Assembly (NCBI GenBank): GCA_013397115.1
Contig: VWZW01004700.1
Location: 1,100,869-1,164,868 of the forward strand
Source of the DNA: Edolisoma coerulescens
Taxonomy: Eukaryota; Chordata; Aves; Passeriformes; Campephagidae
Length of the DNA: 64,000 bases
Reading direction: 5' to 3'
The notes under the pieces: model-generated
What the model saw: only the letters and a program-made list of their open reading frames with translations
Told to the model about the DNA's origin: nothing
Databases searched by the model: none
Shown here: piece after piece, positions 62,301 through 64,000 of the stretch
Layout of the letters: every line of letters starts with the position of its first letter
Numbering within the stretch: position 1 is the first letter of the stretch
Translations under genes and position numbers: made by a program

Positions 62301-63777
62301 GAGTAAGTACCCTCCTCCTTCCCCAGATTTCCTGTTTTTCCTTTGCTCTGATAGTAAAGTACTAGGCAGACTCTCTGGACAAGAAAATGCAATAAGATGT
62401 GACCTATATGCTCTTATGAGAGCTCCATAAGATGCTCTTATGGAGCATCTGCAGGTGTTTGAGATTACCTTGCACTCTTGTGAAGTGAAATGAAATGTTC
62501 TCACTTAAATGTAAAAGTTTAAAACAATGGTTTATGGTTTAAATCAATACACAAAACCTGAGCAATTATTGTACAGATTTTTGAGAGCAACTGCTTTACT
62601 GTCCAATTTAGAAGCATAATTTCTAGAATTCTTTTCCTAGGGGTAGAATCAGTGAAGAATTTTTGAATCAGATTACTTCTTAATTTATATTTTGAAGTGT
62701 AAGTAATCATACTGCTTTTTCATTACGCCTGTGGATAATTAGCAGTATGTTATATGGATTATTTATTGAACATTTTCAGTAGTGGTACCTGAAGCTTTTT
62801 AGTATAGTGTAGTTTCTCATCGAAGAAGTCTGCTATGCTGACACGATACATGTATATGTGCACAGGTGTGGAGCTGTCAGTTATTGCTTATTTTTCTCAA
62901 CAGGAGCTAGCAGTGTTCCAGCATTTTTTTCTGAAGATGACTCTCAGTCAAATGATTCCAGTGACTCTGATAGCAGCAGCAGTCAGAGTGATGACATAGA
63001 GCAGGAGACCTTCATGCTTGATGAGCCTCTGGAGCGAACCACAAATAGCTCTCATGCCAATGGTGCTGCCCAGGCTCCCCGTTCCATGCAATGGGCTGTC
63101 CGGAATACCCAAAACCAGAGGACTACCAGCACAGCTCCTTCTAGTACGTCAACCCCAGCAGGCAAGTCTGAGTGAACTGCATGCATGAATGCCAGCTAGC
63201 TCTGGCTGGCTTTGTTCCTTCCTCTGCCTTTGTTTATTCTCTTAAGGATGAAATCTTACCTCTCTGTCATACTGCTGACCTACCTTGACTGTTCCAGTTC
63301 TAGTTTTGAATTTAAAAAAAGAAAAGATCCGTTGCAGTTAAGATCTGAGTATGCTTGCTGTCGTTAGTAATTATTTGCTAGTTACAGTTGTGATGTCAGT
63401 AATATTTCCAAGTTTATTTCTGGAAATATTCATGATATCAATCAATGCACAAATCACATAGCAAAGATTAAATGAGTTCATTAATGTCATCTCTTCTTTT
63501 ATGTTTAGCAAGTTCAGCGGGCTTGATTTATATTGATCCCTCAAACCTACGTCGGAGTGGTACCATCAGTACAAGTGCTGCAGCAGCAGCTGCAGCACTT
63601 GAAGCCAGCAATGCAAGCAGCTACTTAACATCGGCAAGCAGCTTAGCAAGAGCATACAGTATTGTGATACGGCAGATATCTGATCTGATGGGTCTGATTC
63701 CCAAATACAATCACTTAGTATACTCCCAGATTCCAGCTGCAGTGAAGCTGACTTATCAAGATGCAGTTAACTTGCAG
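17344..63777 (+). CDS. UBR5: UBR5 E3 ubiquitin ligase, split CDS, exons 2-39 (both ends outside window)
   Basis: Thirty-eight exons join to 5422 nt (1807 codons after one split-codon base) with no stop, and they follow vertebrate UBR5 almost residue for residue. UBR5 is a mainly nuclear HECT E3. It binds N-degrons through its UBR box and ubiquitin through a UBA domain, and it builds K48 and branched chains on orphan proteins and ligand-bound nuclear receptors. Seen here: UBA at about residues 184-226, small beta-barrel at about 655-720, UBR box at about 1177-1245, RCC1-like strands between them, and acidic/Ser-rich stretches at about 1530-1740. The MLLE and HECT domains are not in the window. 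The first exon starts in mid-codon, so the start codon lies upstream. Residue numbers assume exon 1 supplies 62 coding bases, as I recall for the human protein. Three introns are GC-AG; the rest are GT-AG. Confidence 0.97.
17389..17853 (+). other. UBR5 intron 2
   Basis: 465 nt, GT-AG, no feature beyond a T run before the acceptor. Confidence 0.8.
17854..17935 (+). CDS. UBR5: UBR5 exon 3
   Basis: 82 nt, phase 2 in and 0 out. Encodes HPPLNVLEQATIK and QCVVGPNHAAFLLE (residues 36-63). GPNHAAFLLEDG is a typical RCC1-like propeller strand pair and continues into exon 4. Confidence 0.96.
18112..18188 (+). CDS. UBR5: UBR5 exon 4
   Basis: 77 nt, phase 0 in and 2 out. Encodes DGRVCRIGFSVQPDRLELGK and PENSDG (residues 64-89). 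It finishes the first RCC1-like blade and enters the Ser/Gly-rich linker. Confidence 0.96.
18189..18979 (+). other. UBR5 intron 4
   Basis: 791 nt. It holds a strong unused-looking donor, CCAG|GTAAGT at 18552/18553, at the right edge of a GC-richer stretch (about 18488-18552). See findings. Confidence 0.8.
18980..19099 (+). CDS. UBR5: UBR5 exon 5
   Basis: 120 nt, phase 2 in and 2 out, so skipping it would keep the frame. Encodes a Ser/Gly/Arg-rich linker (residues 89-129) that includes GRTSRPGRTSDSPWFLSGSE and TLGRLAGNTL. Such linkers are likely disordered and phosphorylated. Confidence 0.96.
19100..22163 (+). other. UBR5 intron 5
   Basis: 3064 nt. It holds a 22-nt near-perfect palindrome (19308-19329), long pyrimidine tracts at 20766-20792 and 20809-20826, the second followed by an acceptor-like TTTTTAG with no good donor downstream, and no gene. 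Confidence 0.75.
22164..22353 (+). CDS. UBR5: UBR5 exon 6
   Basis: 190 nt, phase 2 in and 0 out. Encodes a Gly/Ser-rich run, then RDSRRQTRVIRTGRDRGSG and SQPQPVIPASVIPEELISQ (residues 129-192). PEELISQ starts helix 1 of the UBA domain. The acceptor is TAG|AAG, a NAGNAG tandem. Confidence 0.96.
22354..24089 (+). other. UBR5 intron 6
   Basis: 1736 nt of AT-rich intron with a poly-T run at 23085-23107. No gene seen. Confidence 0.75.
24090..24249 (+). CDS. UBR5: UBR5 exon 7 (UBA domain)
   Basis: 160 nt, phase 0 in and 1 out. Encodes AQVVLQGKSRSIIIRELQRT, NLDVNLAVNNLLSRDDEDGD and an acidic tail (residues 193-246). The three-helix UBA pattern ends with LAVNNLL. In UBR5 this domain binds ubiquitin. 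The donor G|GTTTGT is fairly weak. Confidence 0.97.
27325..27392. repeat. T/G-rich low-complexity tract
   Basis: Mixed GGTTTT and TTGTTG units in intron 7, of the same kind as the tract in intron 1. Confidence 0.75.
28439..28454. repeat. (GT)8 microsatellite
   Basis: Perfect dinucleotide run in intron 7, directly after GGTGGAAG. Confidence 0.85.
30749..30898 (+). CDS. UBR5: UBR5 exon 8
   Basis: 150 nt, phase 1 in and 1 out. Encodes EDLMSLLDADIHSAHPSVII, then DADAMFSEDISYFGYPSFRR and SSLSRLGSSR (residues 246-296). It is a conserved linker after the UBA domain. Confidence 0.97.
30899..32845 (+). other. UBR5 intron 8
   Basis: 1947 nt to the upstream acceptor or 1965 nt to the downstream one. 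It has a CAG|GTAAGT motif at 31079/31080 preceded by a weak pyrimidine tract, and a T/C tract near 31284-31306. No gene seen. Confidence 0.75.
32846..33057 (+). CDS. UBR5: UBR5 exon 9, long form (two alternative acceptors)
   Basis: 212 nt from the upstream acceptor (ACCAG|TT), or 194 nt from a second acceptor (CCCTTAG|AG, exon start 32864). Both keep frame. The long form begins VLLLPLERDSEL and the short form begins ERDSEL. Both continue LRERESVLRLRERRWLDGAS (residues 296-366) and end LGEDLQWWPDK. The charged RE-rich helix is conserved in UBR5. Confidence 0.93.
33058..37007 (+). other. UBR5 intron 9
   Basis: 3950 nt. It holds an A/C-rich tract (33725-33771), a T/G-rich tract (34095-34150) and a long minus-strand open frame (34820-35251) with no recognisable domain. 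No gene seen. Confidence 0.75.
34095..34150. repeat. T/G-rich low-complexity tract
   Basis: GTTTGTTTG and GGTTTTG units in intron 9. The A/C-rich complement lies 330 bases upstream at 33725-33771. Confidence 0.75.
37008..37124 (+). CDS. UBR5: UBR5 exon 10
   Basis: 117 nt, phase 0 in and out. Encodes DGTKFISIGALYSELVAVSS and KGELYQWKWSESEPYRNAQ (residues 367-405). The pattern of a variable strand, then SSKGELYQWKW, is an RCC1-like propeller blade. Confidence 0.97.
37204..37314 (+). CDS. UBR5: UBR5 exon 11
   Basis: 111 nt, phase 0 in and out. Encodes NPSLHHPRAMFLGLTNEKIV and LLSANSIRATVATENNK (residues 406-442), RCC1-like strands. It follows a very short intron 10 of 79 nt. Confidence 0.97.
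37315..38036 (+). other. UBR5 intron 11
   Basis: 722 nt ending in a long C/T-rich tract before the acceptor CCTTAG. No gene seen. Confidence 0.8.
38037..38191 (+). CDS. UBR5: UBR5 exon 12
   Basis: 155 nt, phase 0 in and 2 out. Encodes VATWVDETLSSVASKLEHTA, QTYSELQGERIVSLHCCALY and TCAQLENNLYW (residues 443-494). It continues the RCC1-like propeller, and LYWW spans the junction to exon 13. Confidence 0.97.
38192..40146 (+). other. UBR5 intron 12
   Basis: 1955 nt. It holds a perfect 11-bp hairpin with a 4-nt loop (38683-38708) followed by an A/C-rich tract (38733-38770). No gene seen; the open frame at 38421-38651 has no recognisable domain. Confidence 0.75.
40147..40264 (+). CDS. UBR5: UBR5 exon 13 (GC donor)
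   Basis: 118 nt, phase 2 in and 0 out. Encodes GVVPFSQRKKMLEKARAKNK, KPKSSAGISSM and PNITVGTQ (residues 494-533), including a Lys/Arg-rich nuclear-signal-like stretch. The exon ends CCCAG and the intron begins GCAAGT. No GT nearby gives the conserved frame. Confidence 0.96.
40265..41099 (+). other. UBR5 intron 13 (GC-AG)
   Basis: 835 nt, donor CAG|GCAAGT, acceptor CTGTAG. No other feature seen. Confidence 0.85.
41100..41284 (+). CDS. UBR5: UBR5 exon 14
   Basis: 185 nt, phase 0 in and 2 out. Encodes VCLRNNPLYHAGAVAFSISA, GIPKVGVLMESVWNMNDSCR and FQLRSPESLKNMEKANKTTE (residues 534-595). The end of this RCC1-like segment runs into a charged linker. Confidence 0.97.
41285..42052 (+). other. UBR5 intron 14
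   Basis: 768 nt. Thirteen bases after the donor begins a 21-nt perfect purine/pyrimidine alternation (41298-41318) that contains a 12-bp palindrome. No gene seen. Confidence 0.8.
41298..41318. repeat. Alternating purine-pyrimidine tract with 12-bp palindrome
   Basis: Starts GCGCATGC and contains the palindrome GTGCGTACGCAC at 41306-41317, with several CpG steps. Such alternation favours left-handed DNA. Confidence 0.8.
42053..42162 (+). CDS. UBR5: UBR5 exon 15
   Basis: 110 nt, phase 2 in and 1 out. Encodes PESKQEPVKTEMGPPPSPAS and TCSDASSIASSASMPY (residues 595-632), a Pro/Ser-rich disordered linker. Confidence 0.96.
42163..43755 (+). other. UBR5 intron 15
   Basis: 1593 nt of AT-rich intron. 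No repeat or gene recognised. Confidence 0.75.
43756..43868 (+). CDS. UBR5: UBR5 exon 16
   Basis: 113 nt, phase 1 in and 0 out. Encodes KRRRSTPAPKEEEKVNEEQW and SLREVVFVEDVKNVPVGK (residues 632-669). KRRR is a basic, nuclear-signal-like cluster. SLREVVFVED starts the small beta-barrel domain. Confidence 0.97.
43869..46388 (+). other. UBR5 intron 16
   Basis: 2520 nt. It contains an old CR1/L3-like LINE 3' end at about 45949-46192. No gene seen. Confidence 0.75.
45949..46192 (+). mobile_element. Ancient CR1/L3-type LINE 3' end, decayed
   Basis: Several blocks match, in order, the 3' part of old sauropsid CR1/L3 elements: GGAATTCATTGCCACAAGAA near 45951, then GGTCTATCCAGGCTATTAAA, and finally TGTTGGACATAGGATGTTG and GGAGGGACCTTTGATATGAT. 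The last two correspond to the family's tail, where a 'GAGACAGGATACTGGGCTAGATGGACC' type motif is usual. It lies in the same orientation as UBR5. It is heavily diverged, so the insertion is old; family assignment is from memory. Confidence 0.7.
46389..46532 (+). CDS. UBR5: UBR5 exon 17 (small beta-barrel)
   Basis: 144 nt, phase 0 in and out. Encodes VLKVDGAYVAVKFPGTSSNN, a Ser/Asp-rich loop and SLLQDCRLLRIDELQ (residues 670-717). The SH3-like small beta-barrel strands are clear. The loop between them differs most from what I remember of mammals. Confidence 0.96.
46630..46741 (+). CDS. UBR5: UBR5 exon 18
   Basis: 112 nt, phase 0 in and 1 out. Encodes VVKTGGTPKVPDCFQRTPKK and LCIPEKTEILAVNVDSK (residues 718-755). 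It follows a 97-nt intron. Confidence 0.97.
46949..47103 (+). CDS. UBR5: UBR5 exon 19
   Basis: 155 nt, phase 1 in and 0 out. Encodes VHAVLKTGNWVRYCIFDLAT, GKAEQENNFPTSSIAFLGQN and ERSVAIFTAGQ (residues 755-806), with a repeated propeller-like strand pattern. The acceptor is CGAAG, an unusual AAG site. Confidence 0.96.
47104..47925 (+). other. UBR5 intron 19
   Basis: 822 nt of AT-rich intron. No repeat or gene recognised. Confidence 0.75.
47926..48123 (+). CDS. UBR5: UBR5 exon 20
   Basis: 198 nt, phase 0 in and out. Encodes ESPIILRDGNGTIYPMAKDC, MGGIRDPDWLDLPPISSLGM and NSTIKKKAAIIIMAVE (residues 807-872). It includes the conserved DPDWLDLPPI block that closes the propeller region. Confidence 0.97.
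48124..49256 (+). other. UBR5 intron 20
   Basis: 1133 nt. It holds a perfect 12-bp inverted repeat with a 19-nt loop (48450-48492). No gene seen. Confidence 0.75.
49257..49467 (+). CDS. UBR5: UBR5 exon 21
   Basis: 211 nt, phase 0 in and 1 out. Encodes KQTLMQHILRCDYEACRQYL, MNLEQAVVLDQNPQMLQTFL and NILHACVSVCFPTSNKETKE (residues 873-943), helical-repeat-like. It ends in a Glu run that continues into exon 22. Confidence 0.97.
52343..52379. repeat. Imperfect trinucleotide patch (TTA then TAG units)
   Basis: TTATTATTATTAG followed by TAGTAG units, interrupted by TATTCG, in intron 21. Confidence 0.75.
52890..53039. repeat. Long T/G-rich low-complexity tract
   Basis: About 150 bases of GTTTG, GGTTTT and GGGTGT units on the + strand, the longest of its kind in the window. 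Open frames across it are compositional artefacts. Confidence 0.8.
53282..53408 (+). CDS. UBR5: UBR5 exon 22
   Basis: 127 nt, phase 1 in and 2 out. Encodes EAERSERNTFAERLSAVEAI, ANAISVVSSNGPGN and RAGSSSSR (residues 943-985). The acceptor CAG|AAG is a NAGNAG tandem. Confidence 0.97.
53409..54328 (+). other. UBR5 intron 22
   Basis: 920 nt of intron. No repeat or gene recognised. Confidence 0.75.
54329..54480 (+). CDS. UBR5: UBR5 exon 23
   Basis: 152 nt, phase 2 in and 1 out. Encodes LRLREMMRRSLRAAGLGRHE and SSSDHQDPVSPPIAPPSWVP (residues 985-1036): a basic helix, then a Ser/Pro linker. Confidence 0.97.
54481..54877 (+). other. UBR5 intron 23
   Basis: 397 nt. The acceptor is TGAAAG, an unusual AAG type. 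Nothing else seen. Confidence 0.8.
54878..54973 (+). CDS. UBR5: UBR5 exon 24
   Basis: 96 nt, phase 1 in and 1 out, so frame survives skipping. Encodes DGDIDFILAPAVGSLTTAAT and GTGQGPSTSTIP (residues 1036-1068), a Thr/Gly/Ser-rich linker. It is notably GC-richer than its surroundings. Confidence 0.96.
54974..55396 (+). other. UBR5 intron 24
   Basis: 423 nt. Nothing recognised. Confidence 0.8.
55397..55520 (+). CDS. UBR5: UBR5 exon 25
   Basis: 124 nt, phase 1 in and 2 out. Encodes GPSTEPSVVESKDRKANAHF and ILKLLCDSVVLQPYLRELLS (residues 1068-1109), the start of a helical, ankyrin-like stretch. Confidence 0.97.
55521..55848 (+). other. UBR5 intron 25
   Basis: 328 nt. Nothing recognised. Confidence 0.8.
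55849..55946 (+). CDS. UBR5: UBR5 exon 26
   Basis: 98 nt, phase 2 in and 1 out. Encodes KDARGMTPFMSAVSGRAYPA and AITILETAQKIAK (residues 1109-1142). DARGMTPFMSAVSGRAYPAA reads like a single ankyrin-type repeat. Confidence 0.97.
55947..56733 (+). other. UBR5 intron 26
   Basis: 787 nt, with a T run then a G run before the acceptor (about 56682-56706). No gene seen. Confidence 0.8.
56734..56882 (+). CDS. UBR5: UBR5 exon 27 (UBR box, part 1)
   Basis: 149 nt, phase 1 in and 0 out. Encodes AEATSSEKEDDVFMGMVCPS, then SPLYVLCCNDTCSFTWTGAE and HINQ (residues 1142-1191). CCNDTCSFTW carries the first zinc-binding cysteines of the UBR box. Confidence 0.97.
56883..57310 (+). other. UBR5 intron 27
   Basis: 428 nt. 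Nothing recognised. Confidence 0.8.
57311..57402 (+). CDS. UBR5: UBR5 exon 28 (UBR box, part 2)
   Basis: 92 nt, phase 0 in and 2 out. Encodes DIFECRTCGLLESLCCCTEC and ARVCHKGHDC (residues 1192-1222). It is dense in Cys and His, as expected for the zinc-coordinating core that reads basic N-terminal residues (type 1 N-degrons). Confidence 0.98.
57403..58314 (+). other. UBR5 intron 28
   Basis: 912 nt. An open frame at 58076-58279 has no recognisable domain. Nothing else seen. Confidence 0.8.
58315..58461 (+). CDS. UBR5: UBR5 exon 29 (UBR box, part 3; GC donor)
   Basis: 147 nt, phase 2 in and 2 out. Encodes [20 protein letters not shown], then TLIAGQKSARLDLLYRLLTT and TNLVTMPNS (residues 1222-1271). 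[11 protein letters not shown] closes the UBR box. The exon ends AGCAG and the intron starts GCAAGT; only this site joins in frame to GGGAGAACAT. Confidence 0.97.
58561..58679 (+). CDS. UBR5: UBR5 exon 30
   Basis: 119 nt, phase 2 in and 1 out. Encodes GEHLLLFLVQTVARQTVEHC and QYRPPRIREDRNRKTANPE (residues 1271-1311). It is helical, with a basic loop. The next intron (96 nt) is open in frame. Confidence 0.97.
58776..58902 (+). CDS. UBR5: UBR5 exon 31
   Basis: 127 nt, phase 1 in and 2 out. Encodes DSDMPDHDLEPPRFAQLALE, RVLQDWNALKSMIMFGSQEN and KD (residues 1311-1353). The donor CC|GTGTGT is weak. Confidence 0.96.
59002..59131 (+). CDS. UBR5: UBR5 exon 32
   Basis: 130 nt, phase 2 in and 0 out. 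Encodes PLSASSRIGHLLPEEQVYLN and QQSGTIRLDCFTHCLIVKCT, then ADIL (residues 1353-1396), part of the helical scaffold. Confidence 0.97.
59355..59515 (+). CDS. UBR5: UBR5 exon 33
   Basis: 161 nt, phase 0 in and 2 out. Encodes LLDTLLGTLVKELQNKYTPG, RREEAIAVTMRFLRSVARVF and VILSVEMASSKKK (residues 1397-1450), helical scaffold. Confidence 0.97.
59516..60042 (+). other. UBR5 intron 33
   Basis: 527 nt. Nothing recognised. Confidence 0.8.
60043..60282 (+). CDS. UBR5: UBR5 exon 34
   Basis: 240 nt, phase 2 in and 2 out. Encodes NFIPQPIGKCKRVFQALLPY, AVEELCNVAESLIIPVRMGI and a Pro/Ser-rich end, FSVEPLPPRPSSDQSS (residues 1450-1530). Confidence 0.97.
60434..60557 (+). CDS. UBR5: UBR5 exon 35
   Basis: 124 nt, phase 2 in and 0 out. 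Encodes SSQSQSSYIIRNPQQRRISQ, SQPVRGRDEEQDDIV and SADVEE (residues 1530-1571), a Ser/Gln/Arg-rich disordered stretch. The donor GAG|GTCAGT is only moderate, and the next intron carries a microexon candidate. Confidence 0.96.
60558..60973 (+). other. UBR5 intron 35
   Basis: 416 nt. It contains an in-frame 21-nt microexon candidate at 60801-60821 with good splice signals on both sides. Confidence 0.8.
60801..60821 (+). CDS. UBR5: Candidate 21-nt in-frame UBR5 microexon
   Basis: Exons 35 and 36 meet at a codon boundary. Between them, CTGTACAG ends at 60800 after a 13-base T/C run (60766-60778) with no AG in between. Then come 21 bases that read RCTTAVA without stop, followed at once by the strong donor GTAAGT (60822-60827). 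A TGC lies at 60757-60759, upstream of the pyrimidine run, a position where neural microexons often carry SRRM4-type enhancers. Inclusion would give ADVEE-RCTTAVA-VEVVEG. This is inferred from sequence alone, and expression is unknown. Confidence 0.55.
60974..61085 (+). CDS. UBR5: UBR5 exon 36 (acidic)
   Basis: 112 nt, phase 0 in and 1 out. Encodes VEVVEGVAGEEDHHDEQEEH and GEENAEAEGQHDEHDED (residues 1572-1609), an extremely acidic, His-containing low-complexity stretch. Confidence 0.97.
61086..62117 (+). other. UBR5 intron 36
   Basis: 1032 nt. The acidic frame runs 113 bases past the donor before a stop, with no sign of use. Nothing else recognised. Confidence 0.75.
62118..62249 (+). CDS. 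UBR5: UBR5 exon 37
   Basis: 132 nt, phase 1 in and 1 out, so frame survives skipping. Encodes GSDMELDLLAAAETESDSES, NHSNQDNASGRRSVVTAATA and GSEA (residues 1609-1653), an acidic/Ser-rich linker with many casein-kinase-like sites. Confidence 0.97.
62250..62903 (+). other. UBR5 intron 37
   Basis: 654 nt. It holds a perfect 10-bp hairpin (62422-62446) beside a direct copy of its loop-and-arm sequence. No gene seen. Confidence 0.8.
62904..63161 (+). CDS. UBR5: UBR5 exon 38 (GC donor)
   Basis: 258 nt, phase 1 in and 1 out. Encodes GASSVPAFFSEDDSQSNDSS, DSDSSSSQSDDIEQETFMLD, then NSSHANGAAQAPRSMQWAVR and a Thr/Ser/Pro end (residues 1653-1739). The exon ends CCAGCAG and the intron starts GCAAGT. 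The junction with CAAGTTCAGC restores AASSAG. Confidence 0.96.
63162..63508 (+). other. UBR5 intron 38 (GC-AG)
   Basis: 347 nt, donor CAG|GCAAGT, acceptor TGTTTAG. Nothing else seen. Confidence 0.85.
63509..63777 (+). CDS. UBR5: UBR5 exon 39
   Basis: 269 nt, phase 1 in and 0 out. Encodes ASSAGLIYIDPSNLRRSGTI, a seven-alanine run, SSLARAYSIVIRQISDLMGL and AAVKLTYQDAVNLQ (residues 1739-1828). It is helical sequence leading towards the dimerisation region; the CDS continues beyond the window. Confidence 0.97.
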
Positions 63778-63840
63778 GTAAGAACGTGGAAATTTTCATA
63801 GAGAAACATGATTTCAATACAACTGGATTTTTTTAGGTAA

Positions 63841-64000
63841 AATTACAGAATTGTTGAGATTGAAATTGGCCTCTGCCTATTGGCTAGTCTAAATTTCTTT
63901 GAGGGTCAACAGGAGAAGGTTGCTCAGGACTGTCTGGTTAGGTTTTGAATATCTCCAAGGATGGAGATTCCACAGCTGCTCTGAACAACCTGTTACGTGT
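63841..64000 (-). mobile_element. CR1 LINE 3' end, cut by window edge
   Basis: The + strand reads as the complement of a CR1 3' end: AATTACAGAATTGTTGAGAT, a 'GAGAAGGTTGCTCAGGACTG' block, GGTTTTGAATATCTCCAAGG and CTGAACAACCTGTT. It has the same orientation as the CR1 in intron 1 and is diverged. It lies in UBR5 intron 39, and its 5' part is outside the window. Confidence 0.88.

Noticed and set aside
1..64000. Prokaryote-type systems (CRISPR arrays, operons, insertion sequences)
   Set aside because: The window is a vertebrate intron-exon gene throughout; no spaced direct-repeat array or operon-like packing exists.

Overview
This window is vertebrate nuclear DNA, most likely from a bird. Nearly all of it is one split gene on the + strand: UBR5 (EDD/HYD), a giant HECT-type E3 ubiquitin ligase. 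The bird call rests on three things seen in the sequence: two CR1 LINE copies of the sauropsid type, one older CR1/L3-like 3' end, and compact AT-rich introns studded with T/G-rich tracts. I cannot name the species.

Layout. Positions 1 to about 330 are GC- and CpG-rich, with a 2.5-copy repeat of period 30. They look like the downstream edge of the UBR5 promoter CpG island. Exon 1, with the start codon, must lie just left of the window because the first exon found begins in mid-codon. Positions up to 17343 are the rest of a long intron 1, which carries a minus-strand CR1 at about 10968-12085. From 17344 to 63777 there are 38 coding exons, called exons 2-39 here on the assumption of one upstream coding exon. 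They total 5422 nt, all phases agree, and no stop or frameshift was found. They encode about residues 21-1828 of a protein of about 2,800 residues. The window ends in intron 39, inside another minus-strand CR1. The MLLE (PABC-like) domain and the catalytic HECT domain lie downstream.

Protein layout in the window: RCC1-like propeller strands (exons 2-4), Ser/Gly/Arg-rich linker (5-6), UBA domain (6-7), linker and second set of RCC1-like strands (8-14), basic/Ser-Pro linker (15-16), small beta-barrel (16-18), further propeller and helical parts (19-26), UBR-box zinc finger for N-degrons (27-29), helical scaffold (30-34), then Ser-rich and very acidic low-complexity segments (34-38) and an Ala-rich helical segment (39).

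The most interesting signals concern splicing. There is an unannotated-looking, in-frame 21-nt microexon candidate in intron 35 (60801-60821). Three introns (13, 29, 38) use the same non-canonical CAG|GCAAGT donor. Tandem acceptors 18 nt apart at exon 9 add or remove six residues (VLLLPL). Intron 30 (96 nt) is open in frame. Several perfect hairpins and a Z-DNA-prone alternating tract sit in introns. I found no second gene, tRNA, rRNA, CRISPR array or independent operon-like system.
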